Shown: positions 35,073 to 44,046 of the stretch, piece by piece | Numbering within the stretch: position 1 is the stretch's first letter | Layout of the letters: every line of letters begins with the position of its first letter | Assembly: GCA_934454115.1 (NCBI GenBank) | Contig: CAKSFQ010000018.1 | Span: 1 to 53,105, forward strand | From: an uncultured Clostridia bacterium | Lineage (GTDB): Bacteria; Bacillota; Clostridia; Monoglobales; Monoglobaceae | Direction: 5' to 3' | DNA length: 53,105 nt | Made by a program: the position numbers and the translations under genes | Notes under the pieces: generated by a model | Seen by the model: the letters and a program-made list of their open reading frames with translations, nothing else | Told to the model about the DNA's origin: nothing | Databases searched by the model: none

Positions 35073-38000
35073 GTGAAGAAACTAACCGCACTTGTTTTAA
35101 CATGGTGTATGCTGATGACGATAGTGCCTGCGTTTACGGTTTCGGTATCGGCGGCAAGCTGGACGGATGGATGGACAATGACCGGAAACGGCGCCGCCGT
35201 CAAGGATGGAAAGATTCTTTTAAACAGCGCATCCGGCGAGATTAAGGCAGTGAAAAACTGGCAGGTCAGCGGCGGAAGATTTGACGTCAGCTTTACCATG
35301 AAGATTAACAGTCTCAGCGGCAGCAACAACATCCAGATTTGTACGGGTCAGTACCGCGCGATGATGGTTCCGGGGTCAAGCGGCTTTAAGGTAAGCAGCA
35401 GCAACGGTACGATTCTTGCAACCATCAGCTATCCCATCGGGACGGATGTGCACGAATACCGGATTCTTGGCAATCAAAAGCGGTTTACTGTGCTGATTGA
35501 CGGATACTATATTCAGGAGTTTGACGCAGAGGTGTACAGCGCAAAGAATTGGATTGAGTTTTGGGGAATCGGGAACGCCAACAATCCCTTAAATATTGAG
35601 ATTCATGATTTTGCGATCAACAGTGTGCAGAGCGATGTTAAAAGCGGCATTGACACCACCTATAACGATGACGCCATCGATGCCCAGGGTAACATTCCGC
35701 CGGGAAATCTTTATGAGGATTTTGAAGACCCCAATAAGGATTATAAAAGATGGCAGCTGCGCGATTCGTGGAAGATCGAAAACGGCACCATGGGCGCCCT
35801 GGCAAAAAGCGGCGCAATTGAGCGCACCAAGACCATGCTGGGCTTTAAGGATGAGTTCCGTCTCACCATCAAGGCAAAAACAACCACACTTGGCGCAAAC
35901 TGCGGACTGCAGCTTTTCTGGCCGGGTTATAAAACCTATATGCTGATTAAAAAGGATCGCCTGGATCTGACCGTCGGGCAGGGGTCAGTGTCCTCGCAGA
36001 ATTTTGATTCGATCGTGGACGGAAAGTGGCATGAGTACACCATCGAGGGCTACAACTACGGACGAAATGTTCGCTTTTATGTGGACGGCGTGCTGGTAAG
36101 TGATAACGAAGCGGCTCCGAATGATCGCACCGATTACCACGTTTATATCTACTGTCAGCCGATTGAGGCAGAATACAGCGAGCTCATTATTGATGAGTTT
36201 AACTTTGAAACATGGGATAATAACCTGGAGATTGCGACTCCTTTTGAGGGAGCGGAATATCTGTCGGGGAGAACGATTGACCTTCAGGCAAAGGTGAGCG
36301 GCGACAGCGATATCCCCTATGTGGATTATAAAATCAACGGGCAGACCGTGGCAACCGGCAAGGCGCCGGATTACAAAGCGGAACTCAGTGGGATTGCCCC
36401 CGGCTCCTATATCATGACCGCGTGCTATGAGGATCAGAAAAGCCCGGAGGTAGACTTTACCGTGGTTCCGGCGGTCGAGGGAAGTCTGAAGATCAGCTAC
36501 GGCGATGACAAAACGGCTATAGCTGCCGTGGCTTTCTATGATAAACACCATGCGGTATCCTCGGTCGAGTATCGGTTAAACGGTAATCTAATCGGTACAT
36601 CCTACGAAAATCCGTACACGATGCCGCTGGGCGTCCTGCCGGCAGAGGCGGCCACCTTGTCCGCACTTTGCCGCGATAAGAACGGACTGGTTGTCAGCGA
36701 GCTGACCGAAAAGGTGTTCCCGCCGCTGGACGATGAAACGTGCTCGGTGAATTATTCAACGGAGGTTGCCTATACCGTAGAGGGCGATGGCGGCAGCGGA
36801 AGCTATGAATTAAAAAACGGCAATCATCGTTTGTATCTGAATCACACCAAGGATGCGGTAACATATCTGACCGATCGCGGCGAAGAACGCTTTTCACCCG
36901 GTACAGGGCGGTTTGAGATTATCACCGAGGGGCCGACCGCCGATGTTTACCGCAACGGGCAGCTGGCATTTTCGATGATAATGCCGCAGACCAATGAGGT
37001 GGGACAGCGCTTTGAAGAAAACGGACTGACCTTTACGGATAAGGCGGTCTTTCTTCCGCAGGAGCGCGGCAATTACTTTGTAAAGCGAAATGTGACGGAC
37101 AAAGAGACAGTCTATCATACGTCCGGGCTTTCCTATATCCACAATCTGGACTTTGTGGCAGATCGGAGCGACGCGGCACGTATCGTTGTCAATGACGGGT
37201 ATTATCGTACCGATCTGGAGCTAAAGGACGGCAAGTTTTATGCCTGGACGACCAAATTTGACTCCAGTGAGCCGTTTTGCAAGGAACTGGCAAGCGCTTT
37301 GGAGACGGACAACGTGTATTACCGCGTTGAGACGACGGCCGGTATGTCAAGGCTATACGGAAACGGCCGTTGGCTGGCGTCTTTTAGAAATATGCACTCT
37401 TCCGGTGGAAATACCGTTGCGGTTAACGTGACGGGCGGTGACGGACTTTCGTATCTTGCCGTATCGGATAACACGGACGTATATCTTTACCGGGACGATT
37501 TTAAAAAGACGGCAGAGTTTGACTCGATGAGTTATTTTCAGCTGCAAAACGGTATGAGCGCCTATGTGGATCCGAGCAAGGGGACCATGCTGCTGAACGC
37601 ACTGGATAAGACAGACGCCATGGCAGAAATCAGCGCCTATGTGGGTGATGCAACCTTGTCCGCCGATGTGACGGTCAACGAGGGCAACGGCGGATTCTAC
37701 TTTTTAACCAACCATTCGACAACCAAGATGTACTCAAAGATCGGATATAACTTTAAAACCGGGAATTATGAGGTCGTCTACATGAATGAGGGCACGGTAT
37801 ACGAGCCGGGCTGCATTCGGATACCGGGCGATTTCCCGGTCGGCGAAAAAGTACATATGGAGCTTCGTATACGGATGCTTCCTGCCGGAAGAGAGATCGC
37901 GCTTTTGGTAAACGGCGAACCAAAGATTGTCCAGGTCAAAGGGGCAGATCGCCGCGGCAAGATCGGATTTATCGCCGATGACGCGGTGGCCTACGTCGAA

Positions 38001-39485
38001 AGTCTTTCCTACCGCGCGGATTCCAGACCGGTGCTTTCTGAGACCGAAACCGTAATGGATAGCACGTATTTCAGCGCAAGCCATGATCTGATTGATAAAG
38101 GCGATGAGGTTGTTGTCGTCGGAGAAAACAAAAAATCCATGACCACCAGTGACGGCGGAAAGACGTGGAATGTCAACACCACACCAAAGGAAGGATATAG
38201 CTTTAACATTGTTCAGCTAATGGAATCGGACGGCAGCGGCGGATATCGGCGCACCGGCGAGTGTATCTCGGTTTACCGTGAGAAGGTCGGACAGAACGAG
38301 GACGGCGTACCGACCTACGATTATATCACCTACTATTCCAAAGACAACGGCGATACCTGGGAGAGACGGAGCTTTGTGGACGGCAACGGCGTGGCGGGAC
38401 GCATTACCATGAACAACCGTATTACACAGGGAAGATCGGGGCGCGTTTACTATGCCTGCTGCGATAATAATAACGAGGACTATGGCTACACCTCTATATG
38501 GTACACGGACGACAAGGGAAAGACCTGGACGCGGAGTGAAAACGACTTAGATGCCAAAAAACTTGGCTATTGCATTCAGGAGGTTGTCTGCCTGGAGACC
38601 GAAAGCGGTGTTGTCCGCGCATACTTCAGAAACAATATGGGATTTGTGCACTATATGAACTCCTATGACTATGGAAAGACATGGGATATGGAGCATATCT
38701 ATCAAACGCCATTTCTCAGTGCGCTGAACTGCTACAACATCGAGCTGGATCCCTATGACATGAAAACCCTGTATGCGGCGTGGGGTTATGATAACGCCAA
38801 TCTTCACGGGATCGATCAGTGGCCGAGAACCCGGTGGGCGCTTGCCAGAAGCTATGACGGCGGCGAAACCTGGGAGTATCTTGGTACGGTACACGAAAAT
38901 AACGGCAGCGGTCTTGTTATGATGAATTTAAATGTCGGCGTGACGAAGGATTATATCTTTATGGACGCGTTTTCAAGCAACGATATGTCAACCGATTCGC
39001 AGTCGTGGGGCCGTACCGTCGTGATCGACAAGAAAAAGCTGAAAGGCACCAAGGATTTTGAGCAGCTGCATATGGCAAGCAACGAGCAAATTGAGATTAC
39101 CTCGCTGCTGACCAAAAAAGAGCGGCAGACAAGTATGCTGGTCAGCGACAAGGACGGATGTGTGGTTTTAAACGATTACCGCATTGAAAATGCAGCGATA
39201 AAGGACGGCGTCGAGGTGAACTGCGCAGCAGCCTTTATTGGTGCGGCCGCAGAGGAAAATGCAGACGGCAGCGTGACGCTGAGATGCGGCGCTTCGGCGA
39301 TTGTCCTTGGCGATATTTTAGAGAAAGACGGCAGAAAGTATATAAAAACGGAGACCTTTGCAAAACGGTTTGGCCTGACGCTGAGCCGGAGGGGCGATAC
39401 CCAAATCATCGGACAGTCTGACTGGAATGATGCGCAAAAGCAGTGTATGAATACGGCGATTTCCATGTTTGCAGAGGAGTTTTAA
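35073..39485 (+). CDS. Giant exported protein with intact sialidase-like (Asp-box) propeller
   Basis: The product has 1470 residues from a GTG preceded by AAAGGGG. The signal peptide ends near residue 26 (SVSAA). It is a full-length paralogue of residues 1-1650 of the protein at 16144: two LamG-like sandwiches (27-190, 210-385), two Ig-like domains (385-550), the same unrecognised domain (552-800), a sandwich (805-965), the propeller (1000-1350) and a copper-amine-oxidase-N-like domain (1360-1450). All five Asp boxes are canonical (TSDGGKTW, SKDNGDTW, TDDKGKTW, SYDYGKTW, SYDGGETW) and no module interrupts the propeller. It lacks the three C-terminal modules of the larger protein. If one of the pair is an active glycosidase, this is the better candidate. 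The anchor is unclear; the stalk domain may associate with other surface proteins. Confidence 0.88.
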   Translation: MKKLTALVLTWCMLMTIVPAFTVSVSAASWTDGWTMTGNGAAVKDGKILLNSASGEIKAVKNWQVSGGRFDVSFTMKINSLSGSNNIQICTGQYRAMMVPGSSGFKVSSSNGTILATISYPIGTDVHEYRILGNQKRFTVLIDGYYIQEFDAEVYSAKNWIEFWGIGNANNPLNIEIHDFAINSVQSDVKSGIDTTYNDDAIDAQGNIPPGNLYEDFEDPNKDYKRWQLRDSWKIENGTMGALAKSGAIERTKTMLGFKDEFRLTIKAKTTTLGANCGLQLFWPGYKTYMLIKKDRLDLTVGQGSVSSQNFDSIVDGKWHEYTIEGYNYGRNVRFYVDGVLVSDNEAAPNDRTDYHVYIYCQPIEAEYSELIIDEFNFETWDNNLEIATPFEGAEYLSGRTIDLQAKVSGDSDIPYVDYKINGQTVATGKAPDYKAELSGIAPGSYIMTACYEDQKSPEVDFTVVPAVEGSLKISYGDDKTAIAAVAFYDKHHAVSSVEYRLNGNLIGTSYENPYTMPLGVLPAEAATLSALCRDKNGLVVSELTEKVFPPLDDETCSVNYSTEVAYTVEGDGGSGSYELKNGNHRLYLNHTKDAVTYLTDRGEERFSPGTGRFEIITEGPTADVYRNGQLAFSMIMPQTNEVGQRFEENGLTFTDKAVFLPQERGNYFVKRNVTDKETVYHTSGLSYIHNLDFVADRSDAARIVVNDGYYRTDLELKDGKFYAWTTKFDSSEPFCKELASALETDNVYYRVETTAGMSRLYGNGRWLASFRNMHSSGGNTVAVNVTGGDGLSYLAVSDNTDVYLYRDDFKKTAEFDSMSYFQLQNGMSAYVDPSKGTMLLNALDKTDAMAEISAYVGDATLSADVTVNEGNGGFYFLTNHSTTKMYSKIGYNFKTGNYEVVYMNEGTVYEPGCIRIPGDFPVGEKVHMELRIRMLPAGREIALLVNGEPKIVQVKGADRRGKIGFIADDAVAYVESLSYRADSRPVLSETETVMDSTYFSASHDLIDKGDEVVVVGENKKSMTTSDGGKTWNVNTTPKEGYSFNIVQLMESDGSGGYRRTGECISVYREKVGQNEDGVPTYDYITYYSKDNGDTWERRSFVDGNGVAGRITMNNRITQGRSGRVYYACCDNNNEDYGYTSIWYTDDKGKTWTRSENDLDAKKLGYCIQEVVCLETESGVVRAYFRNNMGFVHYMNSYDYGKTWDMEHIYQTPFLSALNCYNIELDPYDMKTLYAAWGYDNANLHGIDQWPRTRWALARSYDGGETWEYLGTVHENNGSGLVMMNLNVGVTKDYIFMDAFSSNDMSTDSQSWGRTVVIDKKKLKGTKDFEQLHMASNEQIEITSLLTKKERQTSMLVSDKDGCVVLNDYRIENAAIKDGVEVNCAAAFIGAAAEENADGSVTLRCGASAIVLGDILEKDGRKYIKTETFAKRFGLTLSRRGDTQIIGQSDWNDAQKQCMNTAISMFAEEF

Positions 39486-39563
39486 GAATGATGGACTTAT
39501 CCCATACATAGATTAGCAGTCGTTTTTGCAGTGATGCATGGATGAGTCGGAAAGAGAGGCAAA

Positions 39564-40514
39564 ATGAAAATGGAAAACATCAAAAGTAAGTCACCGGCGA
39601 TACCGAAGAAAAAGCCGATACTCCGGCGCATGATGGAATGTTGGGAGCTATATCTTTTCCTGCTTCCCGCCATTGTGATTGTAGCCATCTTTAAATATGC
39701 GCCCATGTATGGGATTCAGATTGCGTTTAAGGATCTGATCCCCGGTAAGACCATTGCGGAATCTTCATGGGTCGGCTTTAAGCATTTTATACGGTTCTTC
39801 TCATCGCCGAACAGCAGCATCATGATATGGAACACTTTTAAAACGGCGATTGCAACCAGTGTTTTGACATTTCCGCTCTCCATCATCTTTGCGCTGATGC
39901 TAAATGAGGTGCATAACGAGAAAGTAAAAAAACTGGTGCAGAATATTTCCTATATGCCATATCTGTTCTCAGTTGTCATTGTCATCAGCGTGGCAAACGT
40001 ATTCCTGGCGCCAAATACCGGGGTGATCAACATTCTGATACAAAAGCTGGGCGGTGAGCAGATTCTGTTTTTCGGTCATGATAAGTACGTTTTGCCGATT
40101 TATGTGGTGACCGGGATCTGGTCCGGTCTCGGCTACGGCGCAATTATCTATATTGCGGCTCTGGCAGGCATCGATCAGGAGCAGCTGGAGGCGGCAAAAA
40201 TTGATGGTGCCAACCGCTGGCGTGTCATCTGGCATATTGAACTTCCGGCGCTTTCTGATACCATCGTGATTATGCTGATTTTAAGCTGGGGTCAAATGTT
40301 TGCCATCGGCGCGGATAAGATGCTGCTTTTGCAGACCTCGCTGAATATGAATGCGTCGGAAATTTTAAGTACCTATGTGTATAAGGTCGGATTATTGGAA
40401 GGCCAGTTCGGCTTCTCCACGGCGGTAGAATTATTCAACACAACGGTAAACGTGATCTGCTTGCTGCTGGTAAACGGCGTTGCAAAGAAGATCAACGGCA
40501 ATTCGTTGTTCTAG
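39564..40514 (+). CDS. ABC sugar transporter permease (LplB-like)
   Basis: The product has 316 residues from an ATG after AGAGAGG, with about six hydrophobic transmembrane segments. The binding-protein-dependent permease EAA loop is EAAKIDGANRWRVIWHIELP near residue 210. The N-terminal 'LPAIVIVAIFKYAPMYGIQIAFKD' segment is typical of the LplB/polysaccharide type within the carbohydrate-uptake family. It forms the membrane channel together with the next gene product and is fed by the lipoprotein encoded third. No ATPase gene is in the cluster, so a shared MsmX-like ATPase elsewhere is expected. It probably imports oligosaccharides released by the surface proteins encoded upstream. Confidence 0.93.
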   Translation: MKMENIKSKSPAIPKKKPILRRMMECWELYLFLLPAIVIVAIFKYAPMYGIQIAFKDLIPGKTIAESSWVGFKHFIRFFSSPNSSIMIWNTFKTAIATSVLTFPLSIIFALMLNEVHNEKVKKLVQNISYMPYLFSVVIVISVANVFLAPNTGVINILIQKLGGEQILFFGHDKYVLPIYVVTGIWSGLGYGAIIYIAALAGIDQEQLEAAKIDGANRWRVIWHIELPALSDTIVIMLILSWGQMFAIGADKMLLLQTSLNMNASEILSTYVYKVGLLEGQFGFSTAVELFNTTVNVICLLLVNGVAKKINGNSLF

Positions 40515-40526
40515 GGGGGAAGAGAT

Positions 40527-41432
40527 ATGGCGAGAAAAACAAATAGTGTAAAGTTATCAAGCGGAGACAGAGTGTTTGGTATTGTAAACGGCATCTTGCT
40601 TGCAATCGTCACACTTTTGATTGTTTATCCGATTTACTTCATCATTGTTGCGTCCGTCAGCGACCCGACCTATGTCAATCTGGGACAGACGCTGTTTTGG
40701 CCCAAGGGCTTAAACATCAGCGGATACCAAAAAATATTTGAGTATTCCGAGATCACCACGGGATATTTAAACTCCATTTTTTACACGGTTCTGGGTACCT
40801 GCATCAACCTTTTGGTGTGTATTCCGACAGCGTTTTCGCTGTCCAGAAAAGAACTGGTGGGCAGAGGATGGATCAACGCGTTCTTTGTGGTTACCATGTA
40901 TTTTTCGGGCGGTCTGGTGCCGGGGTACTTGCTGATTAAAAACCTGGGCATGATTAACACCGTTTGGGCACTGGTACTTCCGGGGGCGCTGAACGTGTAT
41001 AATATGATTGTATGCCGATCCTTCTTTATGAGCAACATCTCGGATGAACTGTTTGAGGCAACCAAGATTGACGGCGGCAGCTATACTTCCTTCTTTTTCA
41101 AGGTGGTGCTGCCTCTGTCAAAATCGATTATTGCCGTCATGGTACTGTACCACGCGCTGGTACACTGGAATTCGTACCTCAGCGCACTGTACTATATCAG
41201 AGACACCGACAAATATCCGCTGCAGCTGATTCTGCGTAACCTGACGGCGTCGCTCAGTGTGGACAGCATTCAGGATGCCATGGATTCCGCGGCGATTTCC
41301 GAGAAGATGAAGGCGTCGCAGACTGTGCGCTACGCCGTGATTATCGTAGCGTCGATCCCGGTATTTTTGATGTATCCGTTTGTACAAAAATACTTTGTAA
41401 AAGGCGTTATGGTCGGTTCCGTGAAAGGCTAA
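40527..41432 (+). CDS. Carbohydrate ABC transporter permease (YtcP/LplC-like)
   Basis: The product has 301 residues from an ATG after GGGGGGAAGAG. About six transmembrane segments are present, and the EAA loop is EATKIDGGSYTSFFFKVVLP. The ending 'YPFVQKYFVKGVMVGSVKG' is diagnostic of YtcP/LplC-type permeases. It lies 12 bp after its partner permease and is followed after 44 bp by the binding protein, so the three are one transcription unit. It is the second half of the heterodimeric channel for oligosaccharide import. Confidence 0.95.
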   Translation: MARKTNSVKLSSGDRVFGIVNGILLAIVTLLIVYPIYFIIVASVSDPTYVNLGQTLFWPKGLNISGYQKIFEYSEITTGYLNSIFYTVLGTCINLLVCIPTAFSLSRKELVGRGWINAFFVVTMYFSGGLVPGYLLIKNLGMINTVWALVLPGALNVYNMIVCRSFFMSNISDELFEATKIDGGSYTSFFFKVVLPLSKSIIAVMVLYHALVHWNSYLSALYYIRDTDKYPLQLILRNLTASLSVDSIQDAMDSAAISEKMKASQTVRYAVIIVASIPVFLMYPFVQKYFVKGVMVGSVKG

Positions 41433-41476
41433 TCGCAGTATAAAAATAAAATTTATATAAAAAGGAGTTGTAAGAC

Positions 41477-43048
41477 ATGAAAAAATGGTTTCAAAAGGGC
41501 TTGGCGCTCACCATGGCGTTGTCGCTGTTAGCGGTAACGCTGACGGGCTGCGGAGCAAAAAAGGAGGCGTCCTCGGACGGCGGATTCAGCGTGACCTTCG
41601 GGGAACCGACCAACGTGGAAAACAAGGAGAACCTGCAGCATTTTTATGATCGGTTAAATTCTCTGACCGATGTCACGATCACCTACGATCTGCTGAGCGC
41701 AGGCGACGGTGCCGACGCATTAAAGCTGCGGTTTGCCTCCGGCGACTATCCGGAGGTCATTATGGGCAATTTTTTGCAGACCTCGGACGTTTCAAAATAC
41801 GCGGCAAACGGGATTCTTCTTCCCTTGGACGAGTATATCAATGAGACGGATACCCCCAATATCTACAAGTTTTTTGAGGACTATCCCAAGAGCAAGGCGG
41901 CAAACTATCTGCCGGACGGGCATATGTATTCTCTGCCGCAGTTTGTAGAGTACGAGCCGCAATATCTGGAAAACACCATTTTTATCAACAAGACCTGGCT
42001 GGATAAGCTGAACCTGGATGTTCCAAAGACCATGGACGATTTGCTTAAGGTGCTGCGCGCGTTTAAGACCGGTGACCCGAACGGAAACGGCCAGGCGGAT
42101 GAGATCGGTATGAGTTTTTTGGAAAAGAGCGGATATCAGTATCCGGAGGCGCTGCTTTCCTGCTGGGGGGTTGCCGCAAAATCCGGTGCGTTTGACAGCT
42201 ATTGTACGGTAAAGGGCGGAAAGGTGATCTTTGCGCCGATGATGGAAGAATGGAAGAAGATGATCAAGTATTACAACACCCTGTATTCCGAAGGGCTTTT
42301 GGATATGGAGTGCTTTACGCATAACAATGAGACCTTTAATTCCAAGATGCAGGCGGACACTTCTAAAATCGGCGTGATCTGGTCGCAGACCTGTCCTATG
42401 AAGAATAAGGATGAGTATATTGCCATCGAGCCGCTGGTAGCCGAAGAGGGCGTAAAGCCGGTATGGCACATTCATCCGGGAATTATCGGTAACCGCAATG
42501 TGTTCAGTATCACCAACAAGTGCCAAAATCCCAAGGCGGTGATGCAGTGGGTTGATAAGATGTTTACGCTGGAAAATTCCCTGCAGAATATGTACGGCGA
42601 ACTCGATACCACCATCAAGAAAAACGATGACGGAACCTTTCGCTGGATAGACCCGCCGGCAGGAAAAACGCAGGCAGGCTTCCAGGCGGAGAACAGAATG
42701 CTCTCCTGGGTGGCGTGCATCCGTGCAGAGGATATCGGCACCAAGATTGAGATGAGCGAGCTTTGGAGGCGGCAAGGCGCGCAGTTTGAGCTTTACAAGG
42801 ACTTTATCGATCAGGAACCCTGGCCGCGGCCTTATTACAGTGTTGAAGAGGCCAATCGGATCAGTGAGCTTACTACCGATATCTTTAAACTGGTTGACGA
42901 GAAGAAGGCAAAATGGATTACCGGGGCAGAGGACGTGGATAAGGATTGGGAAAGCTACAAGCAGTCGCTGGAAAATATGGGGATCGGCGAACTGATGAAA
43001 ATCAACCAGAAGGCGTATGACCGATACATCGAAAAGATGCCCAAATAA
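41477..43048 (+). CDS. Extracellular solute-binding lipoprotein (LplA-like)
   Basis: The product has 523 residues, with AAGGAG upstream. The N-terminus is a lipoprotein signal with lipobox VTLTGC, giving acylated Cys25. The body has the family-1 binding-protein layout (YEVIMGN-like hinge, 'EIGMSFLEKSG', C-terminal helices). Residues DPNGNGQADEIG form a calcium-loop-like segment common in this LplA-type group. It binds an oligosaccharide outside the membrane and delivers it to the two permeases encoded just upstream. A strong terminator follows 17 bp after the stop, closing the surface-protein and transporter block. The sugar is not predictable from sequence. Confidence 0.93.
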   Translation: MKKWFQKGLALTMALSLLAVTLTGCGAKKEASSDGGFSVTFGEPTNVENKENLQHFYDRLNSLTDVTITYDLLSAGDGADALKLRFASGDYPEVIMGNFLQTSDVSKYAANGILLPLDEYINETDTPNIYKFFEDYPKSKAANYLPDGHMYSLPQFVEYEPQYLENTIFINKTWLDKLNLDVPKTMDDLLKVLRAFKTGDPNGNGQADEIGMSFLEKSGYQYPEALLSCWGVAAKSGAFDSYCTVKGGKVIFAPMMEEWKKMIKYYNTLYSEGLLDMECFTHNNETFNSKMQADTSKIGVIWSQTCPMKNKDEYIAIEPLVAEEGVKPVWHIHPGIIGNRNVFSITNKCQNPKAVMQWVDKMFTLENSLQNMYGELDTTIKKNDDGTFRWIDPPAGKTQAGFQAENRMLSWVACIRAEDIGTKIEMSELWRRQGAQFELYKDFIDQEPWPRPYYSVEEANRISELTTDIFKLVDEKKAKWITGAEDVDKDWESYKQSLENMGIGELMKINQKAYDRYIEKMPK

Positions 43049-43064
43049 AAGCAGAAAGCATAAG

Positions 43065-43096
43065 AAAGGCCGGCGTTTTTTGCCGGCCTTTTTTTT
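43065..43096 (+). terminator. Terminator after the ABC transporter
   Basis: A 10-bp stem (aaaggccggc at 43065-43074 with gccggccttt at 43082-43091) closes a 7-base loop, and the T-run continues to 43096. It separates the transporter block from the catabolic operon. Confidence 0.93.
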
Positions 43097-43125
43097 GTGC
43101 CAAAAGGGAAAGGTGGTGATATTCA

Positions 43126-43177
43126 CATATTTTTTGGTGAAATTGGAATAGGAAATTTTAAGGACGTAATATAGAAT
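43126..43177 (+). promoter_or_regulatory. Activator-type promoter with GGTGAAA motif, copy 2
   Basis: The motif catattttttggtgaaatt is followed, exactly 29 bases after GGTGAAA, by TAGAAT at 43172-43177. The -35 position is weak (TAGGAA). Arrangement and spacing are the same as upstream of the dehydrogenase gene at 9211. It would drive the seven-gene catabolic operon. Confidence 0.5.
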
Positions 43178-43246
43178 GAGGGTAGGTATCGGGCGGAATG
43201 ACCGATCGCCGAAGCGAAAAACGTGAAGATGCGAGGAGAGGAGAAA

Positions 43247-44026
43247 ATGGAAATTCATTTTCGGAATAAGACGGTAGTCATCACCGGCGCGGCCGGCGGT
43301 CTTGGCAGCGTCATGGCAGAGCGCTTTGCAAAGCAGGGCGCGAGTGTGGTTTTGTGCGATTACAGCGAGCGCGTGACAGAAGAGGCAGAGGCGCTCCAAA
43401 AACAGGAGCTTTCAGCAGTCGGCATGGCCTTTGATGTCACCGATCTTGAGGCGGTCGAAGAGGCAATGAAAAAAATTAAAGATCGTTTTGGCGTTATTGA
43501 CGTTCTGGTGAATAATGCCGGGATCAATGTCGGACCGGAGCAGCGGCAGACGGTCGAAAATTTTTCGGACGAATGGTGGGATAAAATCCAGGCGGTTGAT
43601 TTAAAGGGCGTCTATCACTGCAGCAAAGCGGTCATTCCTCTGATGAACCCGGAGGGGGCGTCGATCGTCAATATCAGCTCAATTGTGGGCATTGTGCCGC
43701 TCAGAAATCAATGCTCCTTTGCCGCAGCCAAGGCCGGTGTGATTCAGTTATCCAAGGCCATGGCGCTGGAACTGGCGGAAAAGAAAATCAGGGTCAACGT
43801 GGTAGCGCCGGGGACGGTCGGGATTGCAATCACCAACCGCCTGTGGGCGGAGGACAGTGCGATGCAGCGGCTTTTATCCCATATTCCGATGAACCGTCAG
43901 GCGGCGCCGGAGGAAATTACCGACGCGGTAAGCTTTTTGGCATCGGATGCCGCCTCTTATATTACCGGTGTGGTACTGCCGGTGGACGGCGGATGGACGG
44001 CCGGCGGCTTTGCGCGGGATTTTTAA
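43247..44026 (+). CDS. Short-chain dehydrogenase/reductase with Tyr-to-Phe active-site change
   Basis: The ATG at 43247 is chosen because GAGGAGAGGAG lies just upstream; an ATG at 43223 would place the ribosome site inside the gene. The product has 259 residues. The NAD(P) motif TGAAGGLGS, the NNAGI strand and the C-terminal 'G-x-VLPVDGGW' are classical SDR features. The catalytic Ser is at 144/145 and the Lys is Lys162, but the Y-x-x-x-K tyrosine is Phe158 (codon TTT). Without the tyrosine, normal SDR chemistry should be strongly reduced, so the protein may use another acid/base, catalyse a different step or be a single-base loss. It is the first gene of the operon that continues to the AEC transporter. 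Confidence 0.9.
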   Translation: MEIHFRNKTVVITGAAGGLGSVMAERFAKQGASVVLCDYSERVTEEAEALQKQELSAVGMAFDVTDLEAVEEAMKKIKDRFGVIDVLVNNAGINVGPEQRQTVENFSDEWWDKIQAVDLKGVYHCSKAVIPLMNPEGASIVNISSIVGIVPLRNQCSFAAAKAGVIQLSKAMALELAEKKIRVNVVAPGTVGIAITNRLWAEDSAMQRLLSHIPMNRQAAPEEITDAVSFLASDAASYITGVVLPVDGGWTAGGFARDF

Positions 44027-44046
44027 ATCGAAGGGAGGAAAACGCT

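Noticed and set aside
41792..43399. A 535-codon open frame on the minus strand
   Set aside because: It lies antisense to the solute-binding protein gene, whose lipobox and family motifs are clear, and it would also read through the terminator at 43065-43096.
43711..44046. Extended N-terminus for the UlaG-like protein
   Set aside because: The upstream part of the frame lies inside the SDR gene and shows no family likeness; the ATG at 44047 has a good ribosome site.
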